From positions 88,979,501 to 89,043,500 of the forward strand of contig NC_088915.1 of assembly GCF_963576675.1 (NCBI RefSeq): a DNA stretch of 64,000 nucleotides, written 5' to 3'. Numbering within the stretch: position 1 is the stretch's first letter; the number at the start of each line of letters is the position of its first letter. The notes under the pieces are model-generated. The model was not told the origin of the DNA and made no database searches. It saw nothing but the letters and a program-made list of their open reading frames with translations. Position numbers and translations under genes: made by a program. Below are positions 22,365-39,624 of this stretch, one piece after another. This stretch comes from Euphorbia lathyris (Eukaryota; Streptophyta; Magnoliopsida; Malpighiales; Euphorbiaceae).

Positions 22365-22745
22365 TTAAGGATCACAGTGGTCAGGCTCTATCGGCCACGG
22401 GAACTACCCCATCATTGATGTTTCTGGCCTTTCAGCCATTGGATTACCTCTATTATGGATAGTTTTGGTCTACTTGTTTCAGATAAATTGAGGTTCGTGA
22501 TGGTTGATTAACTCATTGATTTTGTATTTAATTACAAAATACAACTTGATTAATATATGATAGGCGATAAACTTCTCTAATTTTGTTCAAAACAACTCAA
22601 TCTTAGTTTTGTACTTTAAATCTAACTTAATTTTGAGAAGTTTTACATTGGTACGTAAAAATTGATTTTAGACCATTCAGATGATAACGCGTATATATAC
22701 GAATAAATTCGTGCAAGTTTGATTTAGCAATTTTTTTTTATGCAC
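22365..22745 (+). repeat. Dispersed repeat; paralogue of the Copia insertion site
   Basis: Shares CGGCCACGGGAACT, CTATTATGGAT, GTATTTAATTA(C/T)AAAAT and TATGATAGGCGATAAA with the sequence flanking the Copia element (37005-37050 plus 54101-54440) and with 32800-33040. It shows what that site looked like before insertion. Confidence 0.7.
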
Positions 22746-22774
22746 GCGCGTGTAAAATTGGCCCCCCAACGGAC

Positions 22775-23262
22775 CAATCATGTATTCCCACTGACTCTAT
22801 CCGCGGGTATTCGACATTATTCGACCCTAATTAGATTATATGTACCCTGTATAAAATGGTATGAGATGGATATGAGCTCAAAAAAATTACGTGTGACGGG
22901 TATTAGAATACCCCGGGTACCTATTATCTGATGTCCGCCATATATTTGACTTTAATCTATTTACTTTAACCATAATGTCAATTTATTTTTATTAAGATTG
23001 ATTTAGAATTTTAGAATTTGAAATATTTATTAAATATGTAGATGAATTATTCATGAATGGTTTATTAAATTTATCTTTTGTTAAATTTGTAATATTTTTT
23101 GTTTTGTGTATTGATTCTTAACGGATAAGTGTACCTGACATTTAAATGGGACGGATATGAGACTCATGAAATATATCCGTTAGAGTAATGAGACAAGTAT
23201 AGATAATAAAAAATTAAACGAGTAAGGATTTGAGATTGATACTACCCATTGCCGGCCATATT
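22775..23262. mobile_element. Second copy of the 21307-21838 MITE, inverted and decayed
   Basis: Read in reverse it follows the 21307 MITE: GTAGTATCAATCTCAAATCC, TTTATTATCTATAC, CTCATTACTCTAA, then the GGGTACCC-type core. Its terminal bases are not clear. Confidence 0.6.
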
Positions 23263-23272
23263 CTCTCTATAG

Positions 23273-23785
23273 GGATGTTAACTAGGGATGTAACAGAACA
23301 GGGTTTTTCTATTTTCGCTTCTCTGACTTATCAGGATTTTTGCGTTTCTGTACCTAAAATCTAAACGGAAAAAATTGTGTTAATGTTTTTTTTTCCTATG
23401 AGGAGTCATTCTCCCCACGAGGTCCTCATTCACAGTTTCATCATGTTTTTTTTAACATATATAAATTTTTATTTTTATTTGTCTCCATCTTGTTTGTATT
23501 TGGTATACTATAACGATACATAATAAGATTAAATTTGAATTGAGTCACGAAAAGAAAGAATAAAATTGACATAACCTAATAACTCTAAAAAGAATTACAA
23601 AAATATATATATATAATAAATATTAAACGCAGAATTAATTGGGAAATTTGTAGGGACATATCGGGACGGATATCAGGGAGACAAAAATCCCCATTAGGGA
23701 TTCCCCGTCCCTGTCGAGGATCCTATCAGGACAGATACCCAACAGGGACGAGGAATCTTCTAACCGTTTACATCCCTAATGTTAG
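23273..23785. mobile_element. Probable hAT-type MITE
   Basis: Left end TAGGGATGTTAAC and right end GTTTACATCCCTAA are inverted repeats about 510 bp apart. The interior has GGGACGGAT- and GGGGATTCCC-like words in both arms. No coding. Confidence 0.55.
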
Positions 23786-23936
23786 TGTAGCGAGGCGAAA
23801 ATTACATTTGTATTCCCGCTCCTTGATCTATTAGGGATTTTCCGTCTTCAGTTTCAAATTCTAAACAGAGAAAATTTTATCTTCGTCCTGCTGGGAATTC
23901 CCATCCCACGGGAAAGGAGAGAGAGGCTTAGGCCAT

Positions 23937-24365
23937 GTTTGGTGAAGAGCTTTTATTGGGTAAAGTTAGAGGTTTGAGCCGTTTCTAGAGGTTTTGACTA
24001 GTCAAACTTCTAATAATGATGTTTGGTGAAAAGATGTTTAAAAATGTTTATTGGGTCCAAAAAGCTGATTGTATGAGTTTTTTCAATTATCTTATTGTTC
24101 TATTTCTTTTGAATGTCATTTTAACCCCTAATTACTACATTTTCACCCTAAATAAAAGTTTTATCATGTCCTTATTTATCATTTTACACAAATAACTATT
24201 AACAATGAGTTAAGTTTTAGCAAACAAGTTTACACAATCACATAGTCAAATCAGCTAACCAAAAAATAATTAGCTAACAGCTAATATAATCATTTAAACA
24301 ACTAACAACTAATATAATCAGTTAAACAGCTAACAACTAATAGCTATTTGTCAAACAAAGCCTTA
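23937..24365. repeat. Fold-back element
   Basis: Starts GGCCATGTTTGGTGAAGAGC and ends TTTGTCAAACAAAGCC, the ends being complementary in part. Inside are short tandem copies of AGCTAACAACTAATA. A related element is likely at 58780-58970. Confidence 0.5.
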
Positions 24366-24374
24366 GTGATTTGA

Positions 24375-24915
24375 ATAGTGGGTAAATTACACCCATGACC
24401 ACTAGACCTGTTTACGGGTCCGGGTACCCGTTCAGGTCCGTGTCCCCTGGACCAGACTTGGACATGAAAATTTATCTTTAGGCCCACTTCGGCTCAGGCC
24501 TGCCTCTTTTTTTAACGAGTTTAGGATTTGTAAAAATAGCACGGCCTGCCTATTAATATTAATTAATAAATTTATATATTAATATTTATTTTCAAGTATA
24601 AATTTAATTTTTTATTATTAAAAATTATACGTATATATTTAGGCAGACTTATATGGACTGGGTTTGGGATTTGATTTTGAGCCCGAGCACAGCTCAGCCC
24701 GACCCGGGTCAGTCTAAATTAACAGCAGGTTGGGGTGAGGTTGGACTGAGCATTTTTAGACAACAGCTCGTTGTGCCCGGTCCATGAACAGGTCTAATGA
24801 CCATTGAACTTTACCAATTTTAATATTATAGCCACTCAACTTCAATTCTTAACGGTATAATCACTGAAATTTATATTTTTTTAACACGGATGGAAATTCA
24901 GTGTAATTTACCCTT
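24375..24915. mobile_element. GGCCACTGAAC fold-back element with a nested hAT MITE
   Basis: The outer element runs from TGGGTAAATTACACCCATGA to GTGTAATTTACCC. The inner MITE (24403-24796) has ends TAGACCTGTT and AACAGGTCTA and 8-bp flanks ATGACCAC and ATGACCAT. The inner element is the same family as 35631-36237. Confidence 0.8.
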
Positions 24916-24975
24916 TGAATAGTTACTAAGAGAGTGTTTGGTAGCTCATTTTCATCCTCCTAAAAAGAAAAGTTT

Positions 24976-25726
24976 TAGAGCATCTCCAACAGCCTCTTAA
25001 GTTGGCTCTTAAGTTAAAATTTGAGTAGGGAGAATGAAAATTCATCTCCAACAGCCTCTTAGTGACTCCTCAAATCACTAAGAGTCTCTTCATCCTTTCT
25101 ATTAAAAGCATCTCCAAGAGACTCTTAATGAACTCTCTAAAAATAATATAAATAATTGACTCTTAGTAATTTAAGAGTGGCTAAGATATATCATCTCCAA
25201 CAATGCTCATTATATTCACTCTTTATTTATTATTTTATTATTAAGATTATTATATTACCAATAGTGTGAGGAGAGAGACTCATCAATAATAAATTATTAA
25301 TAAAAAAAAGAAGTTAGGAGACACTAAGAGGTGGAGAGATGCTCTCTATTAATAGAGATGATGGAGAGACTCTTAGTGATTTGAGGAACCACTAAGAGGC
25401 TGTTGGAGCTGATTTTTTATTCTCCCTTCTCAAATTTTAACTTAAGAGCCAATTTAAGAGGCTGTTGGAGATGCTCTAATAGAGAGTCTCTCTCCACCTC
25501 TTAGTGTCTCCTAACTTCATTTTTTATTAATAATTTATTATTGATGTGTCTCTCTCCTTACACTATTGGTAATGTAACAATAAAGAATAATCTTAATAAT
25601 AAAATAATAAGTAAAGAGTGAATATAATGAGCATTGTTGGAGATGATATATCTTAGCCACTCTTAAAGAGTCAATTATTTATATTATTTTTAGAGACCTC
25701 ACTAAGAGTCTCTTGGAGATGCTCTT
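24976..25726. repeat. 750-bp nested palindrome of two MITEs
   Basis: The arms start GAGCATCTCCAACAGCCTCT and end GGAGATGCTC. Long stretches on the left (TTAGGAGACACTAAGAGGTG; CATCTCCAACAATGCTCATT) recur as complements on the right. One MITE seems to have inserted in another of its kind in inverse order. A transcript would fold into a long hairpin. Confidence 0.8.
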
Positions 25727-25954
25727 AGGTGTTTGGTTAGTAAACTCTTGTTCGCTTTGAAAACTAATCTTTTATAAAAACAGAGAATCCCTGTTTTTTT
25801 TTACAAAACAGTTTTTCCTAACAGCAAACAACAAACCGTAACAGGTAAAATAAACGGGTCCTAAAAGTTTATTTGAGTTGTAACTCTTCCATCAAATATT
25901 AACTCTTCCACCAAATTTTTACTCTTTGAATGTGCAATATAATAAAATTGTTGA

Positions 25955-31935
<5,981 letters not shown>

Positions 31936-32255
31936 TGTGTGTTTTTTATTTCTGTTTCGGTGTGTGTCGAGAAATTCTACAGTAGGTCGGGATCAGTATT
32001 GGTTCGGCGGCTCGGGGTGTGTGAGTGTGACAGTGTGTGTTTCTGTCAATAATTAATATTATCTACTTAATTTTCATTAGTTTGTGGAACTTTTATTAAT
32101 TATTTATGTAATTAAATCCAAAGTTTGTTGGATTTTTAATTAATTTCAAGTTTTATTATGTTTTTTTTATGTGGGTGCTGTGTTATTCGAATATACTTTT
32201 TTTTTTATTATTATTATAAGGTTACCAAGTTAAAATTCTTTTTTTTTTTAAATAA

Positions 32256-32795
32256 AGGATAAAGTGCAAAAATATCCCTAACGTTTACAATCCGGAGCAA
32301 TTTTACCCCTAACGTTAACACCCAAGAACAATTTTACTCTTAGCGTTGTCAAATTCGGTCAATTTGAGAAATAATTCATCAAACTGTTTTCTCGATCATG
32401 AATCTTGTCATCTACGCTTCACATGTGAGTTATTTTATCACTTATTAGTAACAGACAATAAATGATTAGACGTGAAAAGAATTTAAAAAAAAGATTTAAA
32501 AATATATACTGTATGAGTTGGGCTCAAAATATTTCACCGAATTTATAAATATTAATCTCTAATTTTATTATTAAATCACAGAAAATATGATTTTTTTTTT
32601 CAAACGAATTGTTAAGCGATTGGTGGGAATAAAGAACAAAATATCTGTATTTTGTAATAATGTCTGAAATTGACCAAACTTAACAACGTTAGAAGTAAAA
32701 TTGATCTTGGCTGTCAATGTTAGGGGTAAAATTGTACCATTTTGGATGTTATCTTGGTTGTCAATGTTAGGGGTAAAATTGTACCATTTTGGTTT
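32256..32795. mobile_element. Fold-back element downstream of ACO
   Basis: The left arm has AAATATCCCTAACG, GAGCAATTTTACCCCTAACG; the right arm has the complement AGGGGTAAAATTGTACCATT twice, the second being a 45-bp duplication at 32745-32790. No coding. Confidence 0.65.
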
Positions 32796-33022
32796 CGGCC
32801 ATTAGAACTATCCCTACTATATGGATTGTTTCAGCCCCTTTTTATGAAAAATTAAGGTTCAGAATGATTAATTAACTTATTGAGTTTGTATTTAATTACA
32901 AAATTCAACTTGATTAATACATGATAGACGATAAATTTTCCTAAATTTGTTTAAAATGATTTAATTTTACTTTTGCAGGCTAAATCTAACTTAATTTTAA
33001 AAAGTTTGACAGTGATACGTAA

Positions 33023-33420
<398 letters not shown>

Positions 33421-33439
33421 GAATATGTAGTAACAACGT

Positions 33440-33890
33440 GTTTTTTTGGTGCTGCAAATGAGCCGAGCCGATAAAAGCTTGACTGTGTTCAGCTAGATTT
33501 ATAAACAAGCCGAGTTTTAGTATGATAAAACTCAGTTCGAAAGTTCACGAGCAGATTCTATTGTAAGTTCATGAACAAGCCTAATTAACACACTCGTAAG
33601 CAAGTTTAGTTCGATTGTTTTTTAATAATATTATTTTTAAAAAGGGGAAAATACAAAACAAACTAGTTTTGTAGGTTTTAAAACTATATAGTTTTGTGTT
33701 AAGAAATTTCAAATTAACATAATTAATTAATTATTCGCAAGTAAAGTTAATGAACAGAATTAACAAGTTGCTTGCGAGAAGCTCGCAAACAAGATGTTGA
33801 GCTCGAGCTTGAGCTCATCAATTTTTTGACGAGTGAATATGAACAGTACAAAGCTCGGCTCGGCTCGGGTTGATTACAACTCCCGTACTC
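33440..33890. repeat. Dispersed repeat, related to 110-370
   Basis: Starts near GAGCCGAGCCGATAAAAGCT and ends GGCTCGGCTCGGGTTGA; the ends are complementary, as in hAT-type MITEs. The middle is the block shared with the left edge of the window. Confidence 0.65.
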
Positions 33891-34374
33891 TATTATTTGA
33901 ATATATGAGTTTATTATTTATGTTGAAGAAATTTTCCTTTTTTATAAATTTACCAAATTAAGATATCTTTTTATGTCCAAAGTTTCTCTATATTTTTACG
34001 AGAAATTGTATTGTGGATCGGGACTAGTATTGGTCCCTCCACTCAAATACTGTCACATCAGTAGTTGGGATTACATGGTATCATTTGAGTGAATGAGACC
34101 AGTACTGATCTTGAGGCATTGTAGAAATTTTCATGTTAAACTTCGATTTTAACACCCGGTCTTCAATTCCTAAGTTCTTATATTAAGCATACAGTCTTTC
34201 ATGTCATTCGGATGACCCTAATTCACATTTGGACACGTGTATGGTGACCCCACGTAATAATTAAAATAGTAGGACCTCTTATAATAATTGTGGGTCCATA
34301 TTACACGTGTCAAAATATATATGGGAGATCCTCTATTTGACATGGAGAACCGGGTGCTTCTAATAATTTACCTC

Positions 34375-34680
34375 AATTCCTACCGCTTAATATGTGTTTT
34401 TTCATTTCTATCTCTCTGTGCGGAATTTTTTTTTATAATGGATCGAGACGAGTCAGATAATACCATCTTAACCGTGTTGTTGTCTGAATAGTGAGATTAG
34501 TATTGATCTCGATCTAGAGTAGAATTTCTTGAGTGTGACAGTGTGTATTTCTGTCAATAATTAATATCTTACTTATAATTAAATCCAAAGGTTGTTGGAC
34601 CTTAATTAATTGCAAGTTTAATGTGTTTGGAATATGTAGTATTAACATGTTTTTTCTATGTGGTTGCTTTATTATTTATG
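34375..34680 (+). pseudogene. Third, decayed copy of the ACO 3' UTR
   Basis: Begins at CAATTCCTACCGCTTAAT (the ACO stop region) and keeps GTGTGACAGTGTG, TTTCTGTCAATAATTAATAT and TTAATTGCAAGTTTAATGTG in order. Coding before the stop codon is lost. Confidence 0.75.
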
Positions 34681-34840
34681 CGAATATACGAATTGATTTA
34701 TATTGAAGAAATTTTCTTTTTTATTATAAAGTTACCAAATTAATATTCCTTTTTTTTTTTAATGTTTATATGTTCAACTATGCTTTTAAAATATTTTCTG
34801 TCGTGTCTGTCTCTCTTCCCTTAATTATTATTTTATTTTG

Positions 34841-34981
34841 GGTTAATTATAAATAACTACACTGTGGTTTGGTCGATTTGCGATGTGGTACGCCGTTATA
34901 CAAATCAAGGAGACGGCAAAAAATCTGTTAAATCACAGGGGCAATTAAAAATTTTGACTTTTTTTCTTAATTTTTAACTTG

Positions 34982-35012
<31 letters not shown>

Positions 35013-35508
35013 CTTCTTCTTCTTCTTCTTCTTCTTCTTCTTCTTCTTCTTCTTCTTCTTCTTCTTCTTTTCTTCTTCTTTTTCTTCCTTATTTCTTATC
35101 TTCATCTTCCCCTTTTTTCTTTTTTTCTTTTTTTAATTCTGGAAATTCCAGATTTCTGGAAGACGTTGTTCACGTCTGGAATTTCCAGATTTCTGGAAAT
35201 TCCAGACGTGAACAACGTTCTTCACGTCTGGAAATTCCAGAATTAAAAAAAATTAGAAAAAAAAAGAAAGAGAAGAGAGGAGGAGGAAGAAGAAGAGAAT
35301 CAACGATCAAGGATAGAGAAAAAAAATTAAAAAATCGAATTTCCTAAATTGCCCCTGTGCCACGTCAGCTTTTTAACAGATTTTCTGCCGTCTCCTTAAT
35401 TTGTATAACGGCGACAACCACATGGAGATGTTTGCAAAAAAAAAAGAATATCACAGGTAACACATCGCAAATCGGCCAAACCACATGGTAGTTATTTGTA
35501 ATTAACCT
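34841..35508. mobile_element. Fold-back MITE with an internal (TTC)n microsatellite
   Basis: Ends GGTTAATTATAAATAACTAC and GTAGTTATTTGTAATTAACC are complementary, and GGTTTGGTCGATTTGCGATG pairs with its complement at the right end. The centre holds about 28 TTC units (34983-35068) and a 100-bp hairpin of TCTGGAAATTCCAGA words (35135-35245). The poly-serine ORF here is only the microsatellite. Confidence 0.8.
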
Positions 35509-35630
35509 TTTTATTTTCATGTTCCTCTTCAATTCTACACACCTTGATTCGGTTTAAATTTTTTTTGATTAAAGGTTAATATTCTATTCGATACCTACAC
35601 TAAACTATTTCTGATTTTGTTCTTTTCTAT

Positions 35631-36237
35631 TAGACATGTTCATGGGCCGGACCTAACCGGACTGATCACATAATTACTTTGTCCAAACCCAACCAAACCC
35701 GTACTATATTTATATCGGGTTCGGGCCGGACTGGGCAAAGCTAAAAGAACTAATTTCCAAGCCCAACCCGGCCCAACCCAACTAATATCTTTGTATTTTT
35801 TTAAAATTAAAATTATACTATAAATAATAAAATACAATAAACTAAATTTTAGAAGATTATTTCAATAAAAATCAATTAACGTAATGCTAAATAAAAAAAA
35901 ACTTTTTTGATAGTAATAAATAAAATAGTAACAAAAATATGTACATGTTCAACAATTCTAAAATATATATGGTTTGGAAAAATTTTATGTTGAAAAAATT
36001 TAAAATTTATATTTTTGGAATATAAAGTATTAAATTATAAAAGTTATTAAACTAAAATTATTATTAAAATTTCGGGCCGGGCCGGGCTGGGCTTTGAGAC
36101 AAATCTCAAACCCAACCTACTTTATATGCGGGCTTGAGTCGGGCCGTACCTATTACGAAACATATACGTCCAAGCCCAGTCTTTGAAGAGCGGGTTTGGA
36201 CGGGCTGGGCGGGCTAGTGGGCTTTTGAACAGGTCTA
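35631..36237. mobile_element. hAT-type MITE, 607 bp, perfect 8-bp target duplication
   Basis: Starts TAGACATGTTCATGGGCC and ends TTTTGAACAGGTCTA. Flanks TTTTCTAT (35623-35630 and 36238-36245) are identical. GGGCCGGGCCGGGCTGGGC-like words lie near both ends. Same family as 24403-24796. Confidence 0.9.
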
Positions 36238-36284
36238 TTTTCTATTAAGAAAACTTAGGGGTGACAAGTCGTGGTTAAATGCAT

Positions 36285-36710
36285 CATTGTTTACTGAAAT
36301 TTTATAGTTATTTTGAAATGGTCACTCGATTTTAATTTGTCTGAGTAAAATTATTAGATTTTGATTTTTATCTCAATAAAGTCATTCCGATGACTTCAAG
36401 AACTAAAAGACACCGAAACTATAACGTGAATTCCACATCAACACTAGTCAACTTTCACCGCTGATTGAAACGTCACGTGGCTGCCACCTAGATGACGGAA
36501 ACAACACATGTCGTTTCCGTCATCTAGGTGACAACTACGTGTCATTTCAGTTAGCGGTGAAGTTGACTACTACTGATGAGACAGTCACATCATTTTTTCG
36601 ATGTATTTTGCTCTTGAAGTCGTTGCAGTGGTTTTATTGAGACAATTTGAAGTTGAGTGACTATTTTGTGAGAACCATAAAAGTTTAGTGACCAACGTTA
36701 TATTTAACCC
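36285..36710. mobile_element. MITE of the TTTCACCG family
   Basis: Follows the layout of the ACO intron copies, including CAACTTTCACCGCTGATTGA and the palindrome ACATGTCGTTTCCGTCATCT. Its ends are the best kept of the four. 36710-37000 is AT-rich without features. Confidence 0.7.
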
Positions 36711-37050
36711 TGAGAATGTTGGCTTTAAAGGGACTAAATAGTTGATATTTATATTTAAAAAGACTCGATTGGCTCTTTGAATATAGGTTGAGAGTTAATT
36801 AAAAAACATTGTGAAACATTTTTTGTTTTGGATAAAAAAATGTAATTAGTGTATATAATAATAGGTAATGTACAATTTTTAATAAAATAATTTTCTTTTG
36901 TTAATATATTTTAAAATTTTATGTTTAATTATTTTTATTAAAAGTTTCTTATTTCGTTCAAGGTCCATAAATTTTTAAAAACGATGGATTTAGGATGCAT
37001 ACATGTTTGCAGGGGTCTCCGGCCGCGGGAACTTTACCATGGATGGTTTT

Positions 37051-37340
37051 TGTTGGTCCCTAGTAATTAGTTCCAAGGGGGGGTTAGGAACTAATGTAAC
37101 TTTTTCGCTTTTAATTATGCTGACTTAATGTTATTTTAAGAGTTTGAAAACTCAGCGTGTTGGTCAGCACGGGTGTTTGATTAGTCAGACAGTTTTAGTT
37201 CTATGCTGACTAAGACTGCTTGACTTGAGAGTTGGGAATTGACACTTGAAAGGTCAGCTTACAACTTAACACTTAGATTTACTCAGTTTCAGTTTTAACA
37301 ATTTATAAGCTGAGTAAATACAACAAGCAACACATACACA

Positions 37341-37418
<78 letters not shown>

Positions 37419-38562
37419 TGAGAGAGAGAGTTTAGAAGTTACTCAGCACGACTTATCCTGGTTCGGCCTCTCTGCCTACGTCCAGTCCCCAGTTCCTCTT
37501 GGGATTTTCAATCCAATTCTGAGCTCTTTCAAGGTAGAGCACAAACCCTTTACAAGGCAGTGAGTATGCAAGAGTACGTCCTCTATTCGTCTACCCAGCT
37601 CCTACTAAGTACTACAACCCAGCACTTAGATTTTTCTACCACTAAATACTTACAACCCAGTAGTCAGCTCAAACACTCTCAAAATTCCTATTGATCACAC
37701 ACTTGTTCTTTTTCAACTAAAGAACACCTTAGATGATTACAAAACAATCAATCTAGCATTTACACAGAGAATAGAAAAATTGGTGTAAGATCTCTTTGTA
37801 TTTGAGTGCTTTCATAATTTTCTCTCTTGTATTTTTCTTTTGATGCTTGAGCAAATGATCCAAGAACTCTCATTGTCCTTTTATAGATGAATTTCAGAAG
37901 ATTGGATCATTTTGAATTGGTTTAGCCGTTGTGTCCAAAACGGCTCTTTTAGGAGACAGCTTCTGGTCAGCTTCAGACTGTTCCGCGATTCCCTTCTTCT
38001 GTTTTCTTCAGGCGTCAGGTTTTGTCTTCTTGCATCAGACTTGTCTTTTTGTGCCAGTTGTCTTTTACCAATAATCCACAGACCCATGATTCTTGGAATT
38101 AGTCTTCTGTGTGCTTTCGAGGCTTCAATTATTGGTGCAGAAGATTGGCAGACTTTGTCCTTTAGTGAACGGATCTTTCATGCTGTCCTGACTGTTACTC
38201 AGCTTCATCCGTTATCTTCGAATGTTCAACTTCTATGCTGAATTCCTTCTTAGTCAGCTCCGTTCTTGTTTATTCAATTTGAAGGAGTCTTCTAATTTAG
38301 TCAGCTTCGTTCTGGCAACTTTGAAGGAAGCTTCTGATGCTGAGTTCTACTTTACTCAGCTTCTATCCTTTCATGCTGAGTTCCGTTCCACTCAGCTTTT
38401 GGCTTATGCTGACTTCTGACCTGTCTTACTTTATATATATATATTTGCACTCAATATTGAACAAACACATTAGTACAATTAAATCAAAGCATTTAAATTT
38501 AATTGCCTCTTAATCATGGATAATTTTGTCAAATCAAAATCTTGTGGAAAGGTGTTTCAATA
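37051..38562 (-). repeat. Copia 3' LTR (left)
   Basis: 1,512 bp, including (AC)n(AT)n at 37338-37412 and many CTCAGC/GCTGAG words. In element orientation it is the downstream LTR; the polypurine tract abuts its 38562 end. Confidence 0.92.
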
Positions 38563-38576
38563 AACTCCCCTATTTT
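38563..38576 (-). promoter_or_regulatory. Polypurine tract of the Copia element
   Basis: On minus it reads AAAATAGGGGAGTT directly before the 3' LTR, the position and composition of a plus-strand primer. Confidence 0.75.
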
Positions 38577-39624
38577 GATATTGGTAAAATACATAATTAT
38601 GGAACTCAGTTATAAGTTACCCCATGATTGATATATTTTTGAAATGACTCCCCCGTAAGGGTTGCACATATTGTCTTAACTTAATTCTAAACCTTCCAAG
38701 ATTTAATTGAATTATCTTTAAGACATTTGTGTATGCTGACTTAGTTTAATGTTGGATTTTTCAAGATCTGAACTTTTTGAATTTAAGTCAGCTTTCAAAA
38801 ATATTAGAAGTATGTTGTTACGTAGTTTATTACCTAAGTATTTTAGTGTTAATGTATACTGAGTATGTTTTACTCCTTAATTTGTTTGTTCAATTTTATC
38901 GACTATATTGAGAAAATAGTACTTGGCATAAATTGAACAAGAAAAATAAAGCAAACACATATATGAAGGTTTCTATGCTAAGTTCTAAACATTTACTTAG
39001 ACTATATCTAGTTCCCTCTTGGCTGTTCTCCCCCGTTTTGCCATCATCGGGTTTATAAATGAATGTGTCAGTGCGAGCATGAGCGGAGAGGTGAGTGGAG
39101 TAACGCTGGAGCCACTTAGTACTTTCTCGCAAGCCATCAATGATAGGAACACTGTCATCTTGGACATGGCGAGGAACCCGAAGAGAACTGCTAATCATGC
39201 TGAGCAGACATTCATGAGATTTGCTAAGCCAGGTGAGCGAGCTGGTAAGCTGGCCAAAGGATTGGTGGCACATCTTGAGCAAGGCAGAGTCATAAAATAT
39301 GCGCTGGGCATTGTTGATACGCATTGCCTTCATTATGGCTTGGAAAAAGCTCAAGAGTTCACTGTTGGAGACTGGATCAACATCCATCTGTGCTTTGTTG
39401 ATGTTTAGTAGGCTAACTGCTTCACTCAGTTGGTCAATTGTACACTGAGAAGAGGAAGATACTAAGTCACGCGTACTGGTTAACTCAGCATGAAGCTTGG
39501 TAAAGCATTCTTGAAGTTCAGTAGAGGTGGCAAACTCAGCATTGCCAGGTGCGCTGGATTTGGTCAGTTCTGCAGTTAACTTCGCAAAATATTCTTGAAG
39601 TTCAGAAGAAGTGGCATACCCTGG

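Noticed and set aside
34979..35347. ORF with a long poly-serine start
   Set aside because: It is the (TTC)n microsatellite inside a MITE; no domain or codon signal.
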